Notes under the pieces: generated by a model | Told to the model about the DNA's origin: nothing | What the model saw: only the letters and a program-made list of their open reading frames with translations | Database searches by the model: none | Assembly: GCF_005116505.1 (NCBI RefSeq) | Contig: NZ_SWBR01000005.1 | Coordinates: forward strand, 1-64,000 | Length of the DNA: 64,000 nt | Reading direction: 5' to 3' | From: Pedobacter polaris | GTDB taxonomy: Bacteria; Bacteroidota; Bacteroidia; Sphingobacteriales; Sphingobacteriaceae | Shown: positions 8,254 through 16,658 of the stretch, one piece after another | Layout: every line of letters begins with the position of its first letter | Numbering within the stretch: the first letter of the stretch is position 1 | Made by a program: the position numbers and the translations under genes

Positions 8254-9132
8254 ATGAAGGTAATTCATTATACAGTTCCGGTGGCAAATGAAGATTCTAT
8301 TGTAATACAGAATGAGACGTCACCATATTTTTATAATTACCTGCACCGCCATAAGGAAGCACAGATTACATTGATTCTTAGAGGAGAGGGAACCTTCATT
8401 GTAGGTAATTATACACAGCCCTTTAAGGAGGGAGAAGTCTATTTTATTGGAGCTAACCAGCCACATATGTTTAAAGGTGGTTTAAATGAGAAAATACCGG
8501 AAATGGGCGCCCATGCTATACATATTTTCTTTGATCAGAATTACCTAAAGCCTTTGTTGAGTTTTCCAGAATTTAATAAAGTCAGTAAATTTTTTAAACC
8601 TAACCTTGGTAGTTTGCATTTGCCCTCCAAGTATTCAGCAACAGTAGCAAAGGATATATTGTCTATCAGTAAACTCGGTGGTTTAGATAGGTTGGTAAAA
8701 TTCACCTATTTGCTTCAGTTTTTTGCTACTAATGTATCTAACTGGAAATCGCTGTCGACTGGATTATCCTTTAATTCTATTACAGAATCTGAAGGAATAA
8801 GAATGAATCTCGTTCTACAGTATACCACTGAGCATTTCTCTAAACAGATCAGCCTATTAAAAATCTCTTCCATAGCACACATGACACCTCATGGCTTCTG
8901 TAGGTATTTCAAAAAGCATACGAGAAAAACATACATCTATTTTCTTAATGAAATCAGAATCAATGAAGCCTGTAGATTGCTTTTAAAAGACCATATGGAT
9001 TCAATAGCTACAATTGCCTATTCAACAGGTTTTAACAATGCCTGCACCTTTAACCGTGCCTTCAAAAAAATGATGGGGGTTTCACCTAGTGACTACGTCA
9101 AGGTATACAAATTGAAAATGGAAAGTGTATGA
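8254..9132 (+). CDS. AraC-family transcriptional regulator
   Basis: The product has 292 residues. The N-terminal half is a cupin sensor (YLHRHKEAQITLILRGEGTFIVG, then FKEGEVYFIGANQPH, with His residues of the beta-barrel pocket). The C-terminal 100 residues contain the double helix-turn-helix of the AraC family: ISLLKISSIAHMTPHGFCRYFKKHT followed by INEACRLLL and IAYSTGFNNACTFNRAFKKMMGVSPSDY. It is a one-component regulator, probably responding to a sugar or small metabolite. The neighbouring astacin gene is a possible target, but the gap holds no recognisable operator. Signal and targets are unknown. Confidence 0.88.
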   Translation: MKVIHYTVPVANEDSIVIQNETSPYFYNYLHRHKEAQITLILRGEGTFIVGNYTQPFKEGEVYFIGANQPHMFKGGLNEKIPEMGAHAIHIFFDQNYLKPLLSFPEFNKVSKFFKPNLGSLHLPSKYSATVAKDILSISKLGGLDRLVKFTYLLQFFATNVSNWKSLSTGLSFNSITESEGIRMNLVLQYTTEHFSKQISLLKISSIAHMTPHGFCRYFKKHTRKTYIYFLNEIRINEACRLLLKDHMDSIATIAYSTGFNNACTFNRAFKKMMGVSPSDYVKVYKLKMESV

Positions 9133-9340
9133 GTACGCAAAATTTTGATTTTTAAGCAGATATAAGTCGCTTTTATACAAAAATTAGCCGTGTGTTTACA
9201 ATTAGTGGTCAACTTAAGGTGTGTAAACAGAATTAAAATATATTTAATTAATGATTCTATTAATGTCTGTGAATAACTGATTTAATATGAATTTAACCTA
9301 ACCAAATTAATCATGTATTACATTTAAACTACATCTACCT

Positions 9341-10669
9341 ATGAAAATTTTAACCAAAGCCTGTGTTGCTCTACTCCTAATTGTAACATGCTTTTCCTGT
9401 AAGAAAGACATCGGAACCACAGATCCACAAAAAAATGGTGCTATCTCCTCAAATAAACAAGGTGATACAATTATCCATAAATTAATGATTGACGGAAACG
9501 TTACCTACGTAAATGAAATTAATGGAACCTATTATTATGCAGATGACCTTACCATTAGCAAAGAACAATTCAACACGCTAAAAAAGCTTACGGCTGGTAA
9601 CTTATCAACACAGGAAAGAAGTACCATCGTACAATCTTTTGCAACAACTTGGCCCAATGCAACAGTTTATTACAGATATCCTGTTCTTAATGAGGGCGGT
9701 CTGACCGCAGCTCAACTTCAGGTATTTATTGCCACCATTAATACTGCATTCCAAAACATAACTAATGCTACAGGAATTCAGTTTATAGAAAGAACCGTTC
9801 AAACCGAATATTTAGCATTTGTAAAATCACTAGATCGTAACAATTCGCCTCTTGGTTGGCAAAAAGACAGGGTAAATACAATTAATTTGTTTAACTACAA
9901 CAGTCCTGGTATTACAACACATGAAACCTTACACTCATTGGGCGTACATCATGAGCAATGTAGACCAGACAGAGATCAGTATGTTACAGTGTTTCAAGAC
10001 AGATTAGACGCTGATGTCTTTAGAGCTAATTTTAACAAAACTCCAGGATTTGCCGGTCATGGTAATTTTGATTTTAATTCTATTATGCTCTATGCCTCTA
10101 CAGATTTTGCCATTGCACCTAATTACCTTCCCCCTATGACAAAGCTAGATGGAACTACATTTGTAAAACAAAGAGTTGCTTTATCTCCTGGTGACATTGC
10201 TGGGCTAAGAAGTTTATATTTTCCTACAGAATTTAATGGGATTTACAAAATTAGTCCTTTTGGTGCCAGCACTAAATCTTTTGATTTACCTGCAAGTAGC
10301 ACTGCCGATGGAACAAATATTACACTTTATACTTCCCATGCAGGAAATAACCAAAGGTTTACGCTTAGAAAAGCTGATCACGGGTATTACCAAATCGTAT
10401 CTAACCTTGATCCTACAAAAGTTTTAACAGTGCGTAATGCATCGATAGTTAGCGGAACACAGGTAGAACTAAGGACTGATGCAAGTGCAAATAATCAAAA
10501 GTTTAGACTAGATAATAGAGGCAATGATGGATTTAGTTTTGCGCCTAAACATGCAGCAGGGTTAAGGTTGGCTGTAGCCGGAGGGAGTTATGTTAATAAT
10601 ACAAATATTATTGTAAGTACATTTGACACAAACGTTGAAGCCCAAAGATTTAACTTAACTAAGCAATAA
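9341..10669 (+). CDS. Astacin-type (M12A) metalloprotease lipoprotein with ricin-type lectin domain
   Basis: The product has 442 residues. The N-terminus is a lipoprotein signal ending CFSC. After a propeptide-like region, the zinc site HETLHSLGVHHEQ at residues 194-206 is followed by RPDRDQYV, the extended astacin signature, and a Met-turn SIMLYAS. The last 150 residues form a ricin B-type beta-trefoil with repeated NQRFTL/NQKFRL and AQRFNL motifs. The enzyme should be surface-anchored, zinc-dependent and targeted to glycans or glycoproteins. A terminator and an omptin-fold gene follow. Confidence 0.9.
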   Translation: MKILTKACVALLLIVTCFSCKKDIGTTDPQKNGAISSNKQGDTIIHKLMIDGNVTYVNEINGTYYYADDLTISKEQFNTLKKLTAGNLSTQERSTIVQSFATTWPNATVYYRYPVLNEGGLTAAQLQVFIATINTAFQNITNATGIQFIERTVQTEYLAFVKSLDRNNSPLGWQKDRVNTINLFNYNSPGITTHETLHSLGVHHEQCRPDRDQYVTVFQDRLDADVFRANFNKTPGFAGHGNFDFNSIMLYASTDFAIAPNYLPPMTKLDGTTFVKQRVALSPGDIAGLRSLYFPTEFNGIYKISPFGASTKSFDLPASSTADGTNITLYTSHAGNNQRFTLRKADHGYYQIVSNLDPTKVLTVRNASIVSGTQVELRTDASANNQKFRLDNRGNDGFSFAPKHAAGLRLAVAGGSYVNNTNIIVSTFDTNVEAQRFNLTKQ

Positions 10670-10675
10670 CCGTAT

Positions 10676-10713
10676 AAATCCCATACAATTAGTATTGTTG
10701 TATGGGATTTTTT
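10676..10713 (+). terminator. Strong hairpin terminator or attenuator after the astacin gene
   Basis: A 12-bp stem (AATCCCATACAA with TTGTATGGGATT) is followed by a T-run. The next gene starts only 16 bp further, leaving no room for a promoter, so it must be reached by readthrough or from a promoter inside the astacin gene. Confidence 0.85.
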
Positions 10714-10729
10714 AACCAAATAGCTGATT

Positions 10730-11614
10730 TTGAAGAAAATATTTTTATCGACCATTTTACTTTGTATTGCAATTACTGCCTTTCCTCAAAAAGAGAATTT
10801 CAGCATTTCTTTACACTCAGGGTTATTTAGAGAAGATTTCGATTGGTCTATTGCAGGAAACATGGAAGGTAAAGCGCCAAATGTCCTCTCTGAGTTGAAA
10901 TGGAGAAATTTAAAGGGCATCCAATATAATATAAGTTCAAGTTATTTTTTAACCCCAAGAATAAGTATTAATGGCGATTTTACTTATGGTAAAATAAGTA
11001 GTGGAGAAGTTAACGACTCCGATTATATAGAAGACAATAGAGCACAATCTATTTATGATGAATCTTTTTTAAGCAACAAAGGCTATTTCCAAAACCTTAA
11101 TTTAAACCTAGTTGTAAAAAAAGACTTAGGTAGGAAAATTACATTAAATGCTTTAATTGGTTACGACAATTTAGTTCAGAAACTTTATTTAGTAGAAGAC
11201 CCTAATCAACCCACTACCGAAAATTTAAACTCTTATTACAAACATTATTGGAATGGTTTACAGATGGGATTTGATTTAAAATACTTAATTGAAAAATTTT
11301 CTGTTTCAGCAAAAATAAGAAGTGGGTATTACAGCTATTACGCTAATGCGAACTGGAATTTAATTCCAAATTTTAATAAACCTGTTAGTTTTGAGCACAA
11401 AGGTAATGCATATAAATATGGTGGCAGTTTACATCTATCTTATTTAGTAAATCGTCATTTAGAAATTAACAGTACTTTTAATATTACTTACGGAGCTACT
11501 TTGTCCGGAAAAGATTATGCTTATTTTACTGATAACAGCACTGCCACTACAAAATTTAATGGTGGCGAATTGAAAAGTAAGTACGCCCAGTTAGGGATTA
11601 ACCTAACTTTTTAG
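10730..11614 (+). CDS. Omptin-fold outer-membrane barrel, probably inactive as a protease
   Basis: The product has 294 residues. The start is TTG (MKKIFL); the only other upstream codons before a stop are CTG and ATT, and no ATG gives the signal peptide ending TAFPQ. The mature chain aligns by eye with E. coli OmpT along its length: VLSELKWRN matches the first strand, LTPRISING the next, NDSDY (Asp96, Asp98) the catalytic Asp83/Asp85 pair, and YDES the TDES loop. At the second catalytic pair, OmpT Asp210/His212 correspond to Ala207 and Trp209 in YANANWN. It may be a pseudoenzyme or use another mechanism. This is an inference from a hand alignment. Confidence 0.65.
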   Translation: MKKIFLSTILLCIAITAFPQKENFSISLHSGLFREDFDWSIAGNMEGKAPNVLSELKWRNLKGIQYNISSSYFLTPRISINGDFTYGKISSGEVNDSDYIEDNRAQSIYDESFLSNKGYFQNLNLNLVVKKDLGRKITLNALIGYDNLVQKLYLVEDPNQPTTENLNSYYKHYWNGLQMGFDLKYLIEKFSVSAKIRSGYYSYYANANWNLIPNFNKPVSFEHKGNAYKYGGSLHLSYLVNRHLEINSTFNITYGATLSGKDYAYFTDNSTATTKFNGGELKSKYAQLGINLTF

Positions 11615-11743
11615 AGCGGTTAAATAAATCTTTTTATCCAGCCTTAAGATCTTAAATCTTTTAGGGCATCCTTCGCATCATTCCTCACATCAATACATAT
11701 TACCATTTGATTGGATTCTTTTTTTAAAAAAAAGTCATAAAAA

Positions 11744-11790
11744 TTTGCGTAGTTAAATAGCTACATATATATTTGTAGTCAAATAACTAC
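11744..11790 (+). promoter_or_regulatory. Promoter with two operators for the ArsR-type regulator
   Basis: TTTG at 11744 and TATATTTG at 11768-11775 form a Bacteroidota promoter with a 20-base spacer. Two copies of GTAGTyAAATArCTAC lie at 11749-11764 (in the spacer) and 11775-11790 (over the transcript start), with centres 26 bp apart. The second ends 3 bases before the start codon. This is the layout of tight autorepression. Confidence 0.75.
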
Positions 11791-11793
11791 ATA

Positions 11794-12117
11794 ATGAATT
11801 TAAGGCGAGACGTATTTCAGGCAATAGCGGACCCTACAAGAAGAGCCATACTTCTTTTGGTTGCTTCCCAGTCCATGACGGCGGGTGCAATTGCATCAAA
11901 CTTCGATACTGCAAGACCAACAGTTTCAAAACACTTGCAGATACTTGCCGAGTGCGAATTGCTTCAGCAAAATCAAAATGGTAGAGAAATTTACTATCAC
12001 ATTAACGCAAAAAACATGAAAGAAGTCGCAGACTTTATTGAACCATTCCGCAAAATATGGGATGATCGATTCAATAAACTGGAATCCGTAATGAAAGACT
12101 ATCAATCAAAAAAATAG
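11794..12117 (+). CDS. ArsR-family winged-helix repressor
   Basis: The product has 107 residues, the usual size. It shows the winged-helix pattern DPTRRAILLLVASQSMTAGAI, the recognition helix around TARPTVSKHLQILAECELL and a wing with NGREIYYHI. There are no Cys metal-binding pairs, so it belongs to the non-metal branch often linked to an SRPBCC gene. It starts an apparent operon and follows the SRPBCC gene by 5 bp. Two palindromic operators overlap its promoter, so it most likely represses itself. The ligand is unknown. Confidence 0.9.
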   Translation: MNLRRDVFQAIADPTRRAILLLVASQSMTAGAIASNFDTARPTVSKHLQILAECELLQQNQNGREIYYHINAKNMKEVADFIEPFRKIWDDRFNKLESVMKDYQSKK

Positions 12118-12122
12118 GAGAT

Positions 12123-12596
12123 ATGGAACAGAAGACAAAAATCAATGCCGAAGGTGGCAAACAAGACTTGGTAATTACAAGGGAGTTTGATCTGCCATTG
12201 GAGTTACTTTTTAAGGCTTACATCATACCTGAAATTGTTGAGCAATGGATGAGCACTAAAGTGTTAAAGCTTGAAAATAAAAAGCATGGCAGTTGGGAAT
12301 TTGAAACAGCAGATGCCAAGGGTAATGTTGTGTTTAAGGCTAATGGGGTTATTCATGAATTTGTTCCTAACAAGAAAATCATAAGAACATTTGAAATGGA
12401 AAACACACCCTTCCCTGTTCAACTTGAGTTTCTAGAATTCGAAAAAATATCTGAGCATACCAGTAAACTCAATATGCATATCGTATATAGGTCAGGGGGC
12501 CATAGAGACCAAATGTTAGCCTTACCCTTTGCTCAAGGTATAAATATGGCGCATAATAGATTACAAGACTTGGTTAGTAAATTAAATAATAGATGA
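12123..12596 (+). CDS. SRPBCC (AHSA1-like) domain protein
   Basis: The product has 157 residues. It shows the START/Bet v1-like pattern of AHSA1 proteins: LVITREFDLPLELLFKAY, then VEQWM, then a beta sheet (GSWEFETAD, FKANGVIHEF) and a C-terminal helix (MAHNRLQDLVSKL). The fold has a hydrophobic cavity. Pairing with an ArsR-family gene is typical for this family. It overlaps the next gene by 4 bp, so the genes form an operon. The ligand or reaction is unknown. Confidence 0.85.
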   Translation: MEQKTKINAEGGKQDLVITREFDLPLELLFKAYIIPEIVEQWMSTKVLKLENKKHGSWEFETADAKGNVVFKANGVIHEFVPNKKIIRTFEMENTPFPVQLEFLEFEKISEHTSKLNMHIVYRSGGHRDQMLALPFAQGINMAHNRLQDLVSKLNNR

Positions 12597-13003
12597 TGAC
12601 AAATAGAATCGAACCCAAGAGTTCAACGAAATGGAATAAAATTATTTATTGGATTGCTACGATCTGGCTTTCATTAGGCATGTTATCTACAGGGATAGTG
12701 CAACTCATTAAAATGGATGAAGAGGTAATTAAGATGAAACAAGTAGGCTATCCTGTCTATTTTCTGACGATACTGGCCGTATGGAAAATTTTGGGTGTTG
12801 TAGCTATACTTATTCCTAAATTTCCGTTAGTAAAAGAATGGGCTTATGCAGGCTTTTTTTTTGCCATGTCTGGCGCAATTTTTTCTCATTTAGCATGTGG
12901 AAGTAGCATTATAGAACTTTTCGGGCCAACCTTATTACTTGTTCTGACCATAGTATCATGGTACTTTAGGCCTGCAGATAGAAATGATTTCAGTTATCAA
13001 TAA
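12593..13003 (+). CDS. DoxX-family membrane protein
   Basis: The product has 136 residues with four membrane segments: about 14-32 (IIYWIATIWLSLG), 50-75, 80-98 and 105-122. The order and the sequence LSTGIVQLIKM and VWKILGVVAILIP match the DoxX-like four-helix family. It sits in the inner membrane. Its ATG overlaps the SRPBCC stop (ATGATGAC junction), so the two are translationally coupled. The physiological role in this cassette is not known. Confidence 0.85.
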   Translation: MMTNRIEPKSSTKWNKIIYWIATIWLSLGMLSTGIVQLIKMDEEVIKMKQVGYPVYFLTILAVWKILGVVAILIPKFPLVKEWAYAGFFFAMSGAIFSHLACGSSIIELFGPTLLLVLTIVSWYFRPADRNDFSYQ

Positions 13004-13591
13004 ATGAATAGCATGAATCCTAAGGTTGATTTTTATTTTAACAAGGCAAAAAAATGGCAAGAGGAACTAGAGCAATTGAGATTGATTGTTTTAGATTGTG
13101 GCTTAACCGAAGAATTAAAGTGGGGTGTTCCTTGTTATATGTTTCAAAAAAACAACATTGTTTTAATTCATGTATTTAAAGAATATTGTGCGCTCATGTT
13201 TTTTAAAGGCGCCCTATTAAATAATGCTGATGGCATATTAATTCAACAAACTGAAAATGTACAAGCAGCTCGCCAAATCCGCTTTACTCATGTTCAAGAA
13301 ATAATAGAGATGAAAGCCCTATTGAAAAGCTATATTTTTGAAGCCATTGAAGTGGAAAAATCAGGTTTGAAAATGGATCTTAAAAAGACTTCAGCTTTTA
13401 CGGTTACTGAAGAATTTCAACATAAATTAGATCAGATCCCAGCTTTGAAAATTGCTTTTGAAGCATTAACACCAGGGCGACAAAGAGCATATCTACTCCA
13501 TTTTTCTGCTCCTAAACAATCCAAAACCCGAGTGGCAAGGATCGAGAAATGTATGCAGCAAATTCTTAATGGAAAAGGTTTAAATGATTAG
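13004..13591 (+). CDS. YdeI/OmdA-like protein with DUF1801 domain
   Basis: The product has 195 residues. The first 115 residues match the DUF1801 pattern (LRLIVLDCGLTEELKWGVPCY, VLIHVFKEYCALMFFKGALL) and the C-terminus (FQHKLDQIPALKIAFEALTPGRQRAYLLHF, ARIEKCMQQIL) matches the YdeI/OmdA helical part linked to resistance to outside stress in other bacteria. The gene starts one base after the DoxX stop and so belongs to the same operon. Biochemical function is unknown. Confidence 0.82.
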   Translation: MNSMNPKVDFYFNKAKKWQEELEQLRLIVLDCGLTEELKWGVPCYMFQKNNIVLIHVFKEYCALMFFKGALLNNADGILIQQTENVQAARQIRFTHVQEIIEMKALLKSYIFEAIEVEKSGLKMDLKKTSAFTVTEEFQHKLDQIPALKIAFEALTPGRQRAYLLHFSAPKQSKTRVARIEKCMQQILNGKGLND

Positions 13592-13664
13592 TAGATTTGA
13601 TAAGAAGACCAATAGTGTGTGGTAGGCAATTATTAAGCAGGTTAATATAAAAGTAAGGAACAAT

Positions 13665-14231
13665 ATGAATAGCAATAAGAAGGAATTATCGCCAGAGCAG
13701 TGTGAAGAACTAATAGGCACCTTGAAAACACGTTTTGACAAAAATAGCGACCGTCATAAAGGTATAGAATGGACTAAAGTAGAGGCAAAGCTTAAAGCTA
13801 ATGCTGAAAAGCTTTGGTCATTAGATGAAATGGAAAGCACCGGCGGTGAACCAGATGTGGTTGGTTATGATGAAAAGACAAACGAATACATTTTTTATGA
13901 TTGTTCAGCAGAAAGTCCTAAAGGTCGCAGAAGTATCTGTTATGATCATGAAGCGCTAGAAGCAAGGAAAGAACATAAGCCAGAAAATAGTGCTATAGAA
14001 ATGGCAGCTGATATGGGCATTCAGCTTTTAACAGAAGATCAATATAAAGAATTGCAGCAATTAGGGAATTTCGATATGAAAACGTCAAGCTGGATCATTA
14101 CACCTGTTGCCATTAGAAAACTTGGAGGTGCACTTTTTTGTGACCGCCGCTATAACCATGTTTTTTTATATCACAATGGTGCAGAATCTTACTATGCTGC
14201 TAGGGGGTTCCGTGGCTGTTTAAGGGTATAA
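13665..14231 (+). CDS. DUF4256 family protein
   Basis: The product has 188 residues and is cytoplasmic, with no signal or membrane segment. It matches the conserved DUF4256 pattern over its length: TLKTRFDKNSDRHKG, WSLDEMESTGGEPDVVG, FYDCSAESPKGRRSICYD, GIQLLTEDQYKELQ and a C-terminus with GALFCDRRYN, YHNGAESYYAARGFRG. It follows the YdeI-like gene by 73 bp, with no terminator seen, so it may be the last gene of the ArsR operon. It converges with the minus-strand gene at 14247 with only 15 bp between. Function is unknown. Confidence 0.88.
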   Translation: MNSNKKELSPEQCEELIGTLKTRFDKNSDRHKGIEWTKVEAKLKANAEKLWSLDEMESTGGEPDVVGYDEKTNEYIFYDCSAESPKGRRSICYDHEALEARKEHKPENSAIEMAADMGIQLLTEDQYKELQQLGNFDMKTSSWIITPVAIRKLGGALFCDRRYNHVFLYHNGAESYYAARGFRGCLRV

Positions 14232-14246
14232 TATTGCACAGCTAAC

Positions 14247-14984
14247 TTATTGTTTCATCCAATGCCAAGAACCAAACTTATCAGGATTAAAGAAATCAGG
14301 ATTTAAGGCCACATTAATTTTAAAATCTGAATATTCTTCGGTTTGAACCAGTTTGTTTTGAACAAATATCTTAACACTGCCTTCATGCCATATTTTTCCA
14401 GTTTTTTGATGGTTTTCAAATTGACATTCTAAACGCATCTTGGGTTTTTGCTGAATCATCCTTACCAGGTAATGATCTTTTGAATCATACCACAATTGAC
14501 TAACCGTAGTATCTGCGGTTGTAGTGCCAATAATGTCAATTCCACGGCCTTTCCAATTACTCTTATGAGCCTTGCTCAGATCAAATCCTTCTATTGATAA
14601 TTTTTTATTTACCTGTTCTAGGCTTTCGAAATACATACCACCCAATAAATAAACTAAAATATTAGGGTCTACGTTAGGTTTCATTTTTTGAAACTTTCTG
14701 AAATTATAAGTAGAATCTCCTCGGTAGATAATGGCATTACCATCTTTAATATCGCCTAAATCTATTCTGAAAAGATTTGGGAAAATGCTGGCTTCATACC
14801 AAGTCTGACTTTTAAATAAACTATCAGCCCTATACATATTTGTTTTTTGAACAAAAGTTATGGTCTTAGGCCATTTCCCATAGAACTGATTATGAATCTC
14901 TTTAAACTTGATATTTATAGTTTGTGCAACTAAAGGAGTTGTTATTGTCAATAGCAAAGCAATTGCTAAATATTTTGATTTCAT
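14247..14984 (-). CDS. Exported protein, possibly LolA-like fold
   Basis: The product has 245 residues with a signal peptide ending TPLVAQ. The mature chain has a beta-rich pattern (WPKTITFVQKTNMY, WYEASIFPNLFRIDLGDI, IIYRGDSTYNFRKF, SQLWYDSKDHYLVRM) that recalls the open-barrel LolA/LolB-like family, in which a lipid or hydrophobic group is held under the sheet. No family was recognised with certainty. It is monocistronic on the minus strand, 204 bp beyond the inverted repeat downstream of xylA. Confidence 0.65.
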   Translation of the reverse strand: MKSKYLAIALLLTITTPLVAQTINIKFKEIHNQFYGKWPKTITFVQKTNMYRADSLFKSQTWYEASIFPNLFRIDLGDIKDGNAIIYRGDSTYNFRKFQKMKPNVDPNILVYLLGGMYFESLEQVNKKLSIEGFDLSKAHKSNWKGRGIDIIGTTTADTTVSQLWYDSKDHYLVRMIQQKPKMRLECQFENHQKTGKIWHEGSVKIFVQNKLVQTEEYSDFKINVALNPDFFNPDKFGSWHWMKQ

Positions 14985-15188
14985 ACCTATTTATTTGATT
15001 ACAATATAGGCTTGTAATGATTATGAAATTTGAATATAATATAAAATGTTAGTTACAGATAGCATGAGTAATGGAGAAATCAAATTGGCATATTCATCCG
15101 CATGCAGCAACTTACAACGTATATGAGAAATACCATGTAATCTTTAAACTCTAAAATTGTTCACATTTGGTTTTGTGTTAATTAATGT

Positions 15189-15228
15189 ATTGTGAAATTG
15201 ACTAGCGCTTGATGGTCAATTTCACAAT
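15189..15228. repeat. Perfect 14-bp inverted repeat
   Basis: ATTGTGAAATTGAC and its exact complement GTCAATTTCACAAT are separated by 12 bases. It lies 16 bp past the xylA stop. There is no T-run on either side, so it is not a standard terminator. It could stabilise the 3' end of the xyl transcript or act as a protein site. Confidence 0.7.
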
Positions 15229-15243
15229 AACATTAACTAAATG

Positions 15244-16575
15244 TTAGATATACCTATTGATGATATTCTCTAAATATTCCTGTTTGCCACTTCGAGTTTC
15301 TGGTTCGCCATTTTCTGCAGCGTAGTTCCTTAAATCTTCGAGGGTTAATTTGCCTTGTTCAAATTCTGCACCTTTACCACTATCAAAAGACGCATAACGA
15401 TCTGCTCTTACTTTTTTGTAGTCTGATTTTTGTAAAACTGCATCAGCTGTAACTAAAGCACGGGCAAATAAATCCATACCACCAACATGAGCGTAGAATA
15501 AATCCTTCTGGTCGGTAGAATTACGACGGATTTTAGCATCAAAATTAACACCACCACCCTGTAAACCGCCTCCTTCCAAAATAATTAACATGGCTTCAGT
15601 TAACTCATTGATGTCATTTGGGAATTGATCGGTATCCCATCCATTTTGGTAATCACCACGATTGGCATCAATAGAACCTAATAAACCATTATCAACTGCA
15701 ACCTGTAATTCATGCTGAAAAGTATGGCCAGCTAGTGTTGCATGGTTAACCTCTAGGTTTAATTTAAAATCTTCTAATAAACCATATTGCTGCAAGAAGC
15801 TCTTTACCGTTGCAGCATCATAATCATACTGATGCTTAGAAGGTTCACAAGGTTTAGGCTCGATAAAGAAAGTTCCTTTAAAACCTTGTTTACGGGCGTA
15901 ATCTTTAGACGCGTGTAAGAATTTAGCCAAGTGCTCTTGCTCACGTTTCATATTTGTGTTAAGTAGACTCATGTAACCTTCTCTACCTCCCCAAAACACA
16001 TAATTTTCACCACCAAGGGCGATTGTTGCGTCTAAAGCAGCTTTAACTTGAGCAGCACCATGAGCCAAAACATGAAAATCTGGATTAGTAGATGCGCCAT
16101 TCATGTATCTACTATGGCTAAATAAATTGGCTGTTCCCCAAAGTAATTTTACTCCACTATCTGCCTGTTTTTGCTTAGCATATTCAACTAATGCCTGTAA
16201 TCTACGTTCGTTATCTACAACATCATCAGTATAATCCACAACGTCCACATCGTGGAAACAATAATAAGGCAATTGCATTTTAGTAATGAATTCAAAAGCT
16301 GCATCCATTTTATCTTTTGCACGTTCTATCGCATCTTTCTTTTCATCCCATGGGAAGATATGCGTTGCTCCACCAAAAGGATCAGCGCCATTGCCATTAA
16401 AAGAATGCCAATAAGAACAGGCAAATTTAAAGTGCTCATTCATGGTTTTTCCTGCAACTATTTTGTTTGCATCATACCATCTAAACGCTAGTGGATTATC
16501 GCTTTGCAAACCTTCAAATTTTACTTGCGCTATGCCTTTAAAAAATTCCTTTGCTCCTGTTACTACTTTTGTCAT
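15244..16575 (-). CDS. xylA: Xylose isomerase
   Basis: The product has 443 residues, the size of the class II enzymes. It converts D-xylose to D-xylulose in the cytoplasm using two divalent metals. The catalytic His108 with Asp109 (CFHDVDVVD), the metal ligand Glu239 and Lys241 (FFIEPKPCEP), EVNHATLAGHTF, the metal-binding DANRGD and the NFDAK segment are all visible. The gene lies 70 bp after xylB, across a heptad tract at 16607-16658, and is likely transcribed with xylB. No xylose transporter is in the window. Confidence 0.98.
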   Translation of the reverse strand: MTKVVTGAKEFFKGIAQVKFEGLQSDNPLAFRWYDANKIVAGKTMNEHFKFACSYWHSFNGNGADPFGGATHIFPWDEKKDAIERAKDKMDAAFEFITKMQLPYYCFHDVDVVDYTDDVVDNERRLQALVEYAKQKQADSGVKLLWGTANLFSHSRYMNGASTNPDFHVLAHGAAQVKAALDATIALGGENYVFWGGREGYMSLLNTNMKREQEHLAKFLHASKDYARKQGFKGTFFIEPKPCEPSKHQYDYDAATVKSFLQQYGLLEDFKLNLEVNHATLAGHTFQHELQVAVDNGLLGSIDANRGDYQNGWDTDQFPNDINELTEAMLIILEGGGLQGGGVNFDAKIRRNSTDQKDLFYAHVGGMDLFARALVTADAVLQKSDYKKVRADRYASFDSGKGAEFEQGKLTLEDLRNYAAENGEPETRSGKQEYLENIINRYI

Positions 16576-16606
16576 CTTTTATTTGTTAATTTTTGGATAA
16601 TGGTCA

Positions 16607-16658
16607 ATAGTCAATGGCCTGGCCACTTAAACCATTAACTATCAACTATGGACTAATT
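16607..16658 (-). repeat. Degenerate 7-bp repeat tract upstream of xylA, inverted pair
   Basis: On the xylA strand, heptads of the type CYATTRA are spaced exactly 7 bp apart (CCATTGA, CTATTGA, CCATTAT) just upstream of the gene. A second set in opposite orientation (CCATTAA, CTATCAA on the plus strand) lies at 16632-16652 and extends into the last codons of xylB. The two arms form an imperfect palindrome around TGGCCTGGCCA. Confidence 0.6.
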
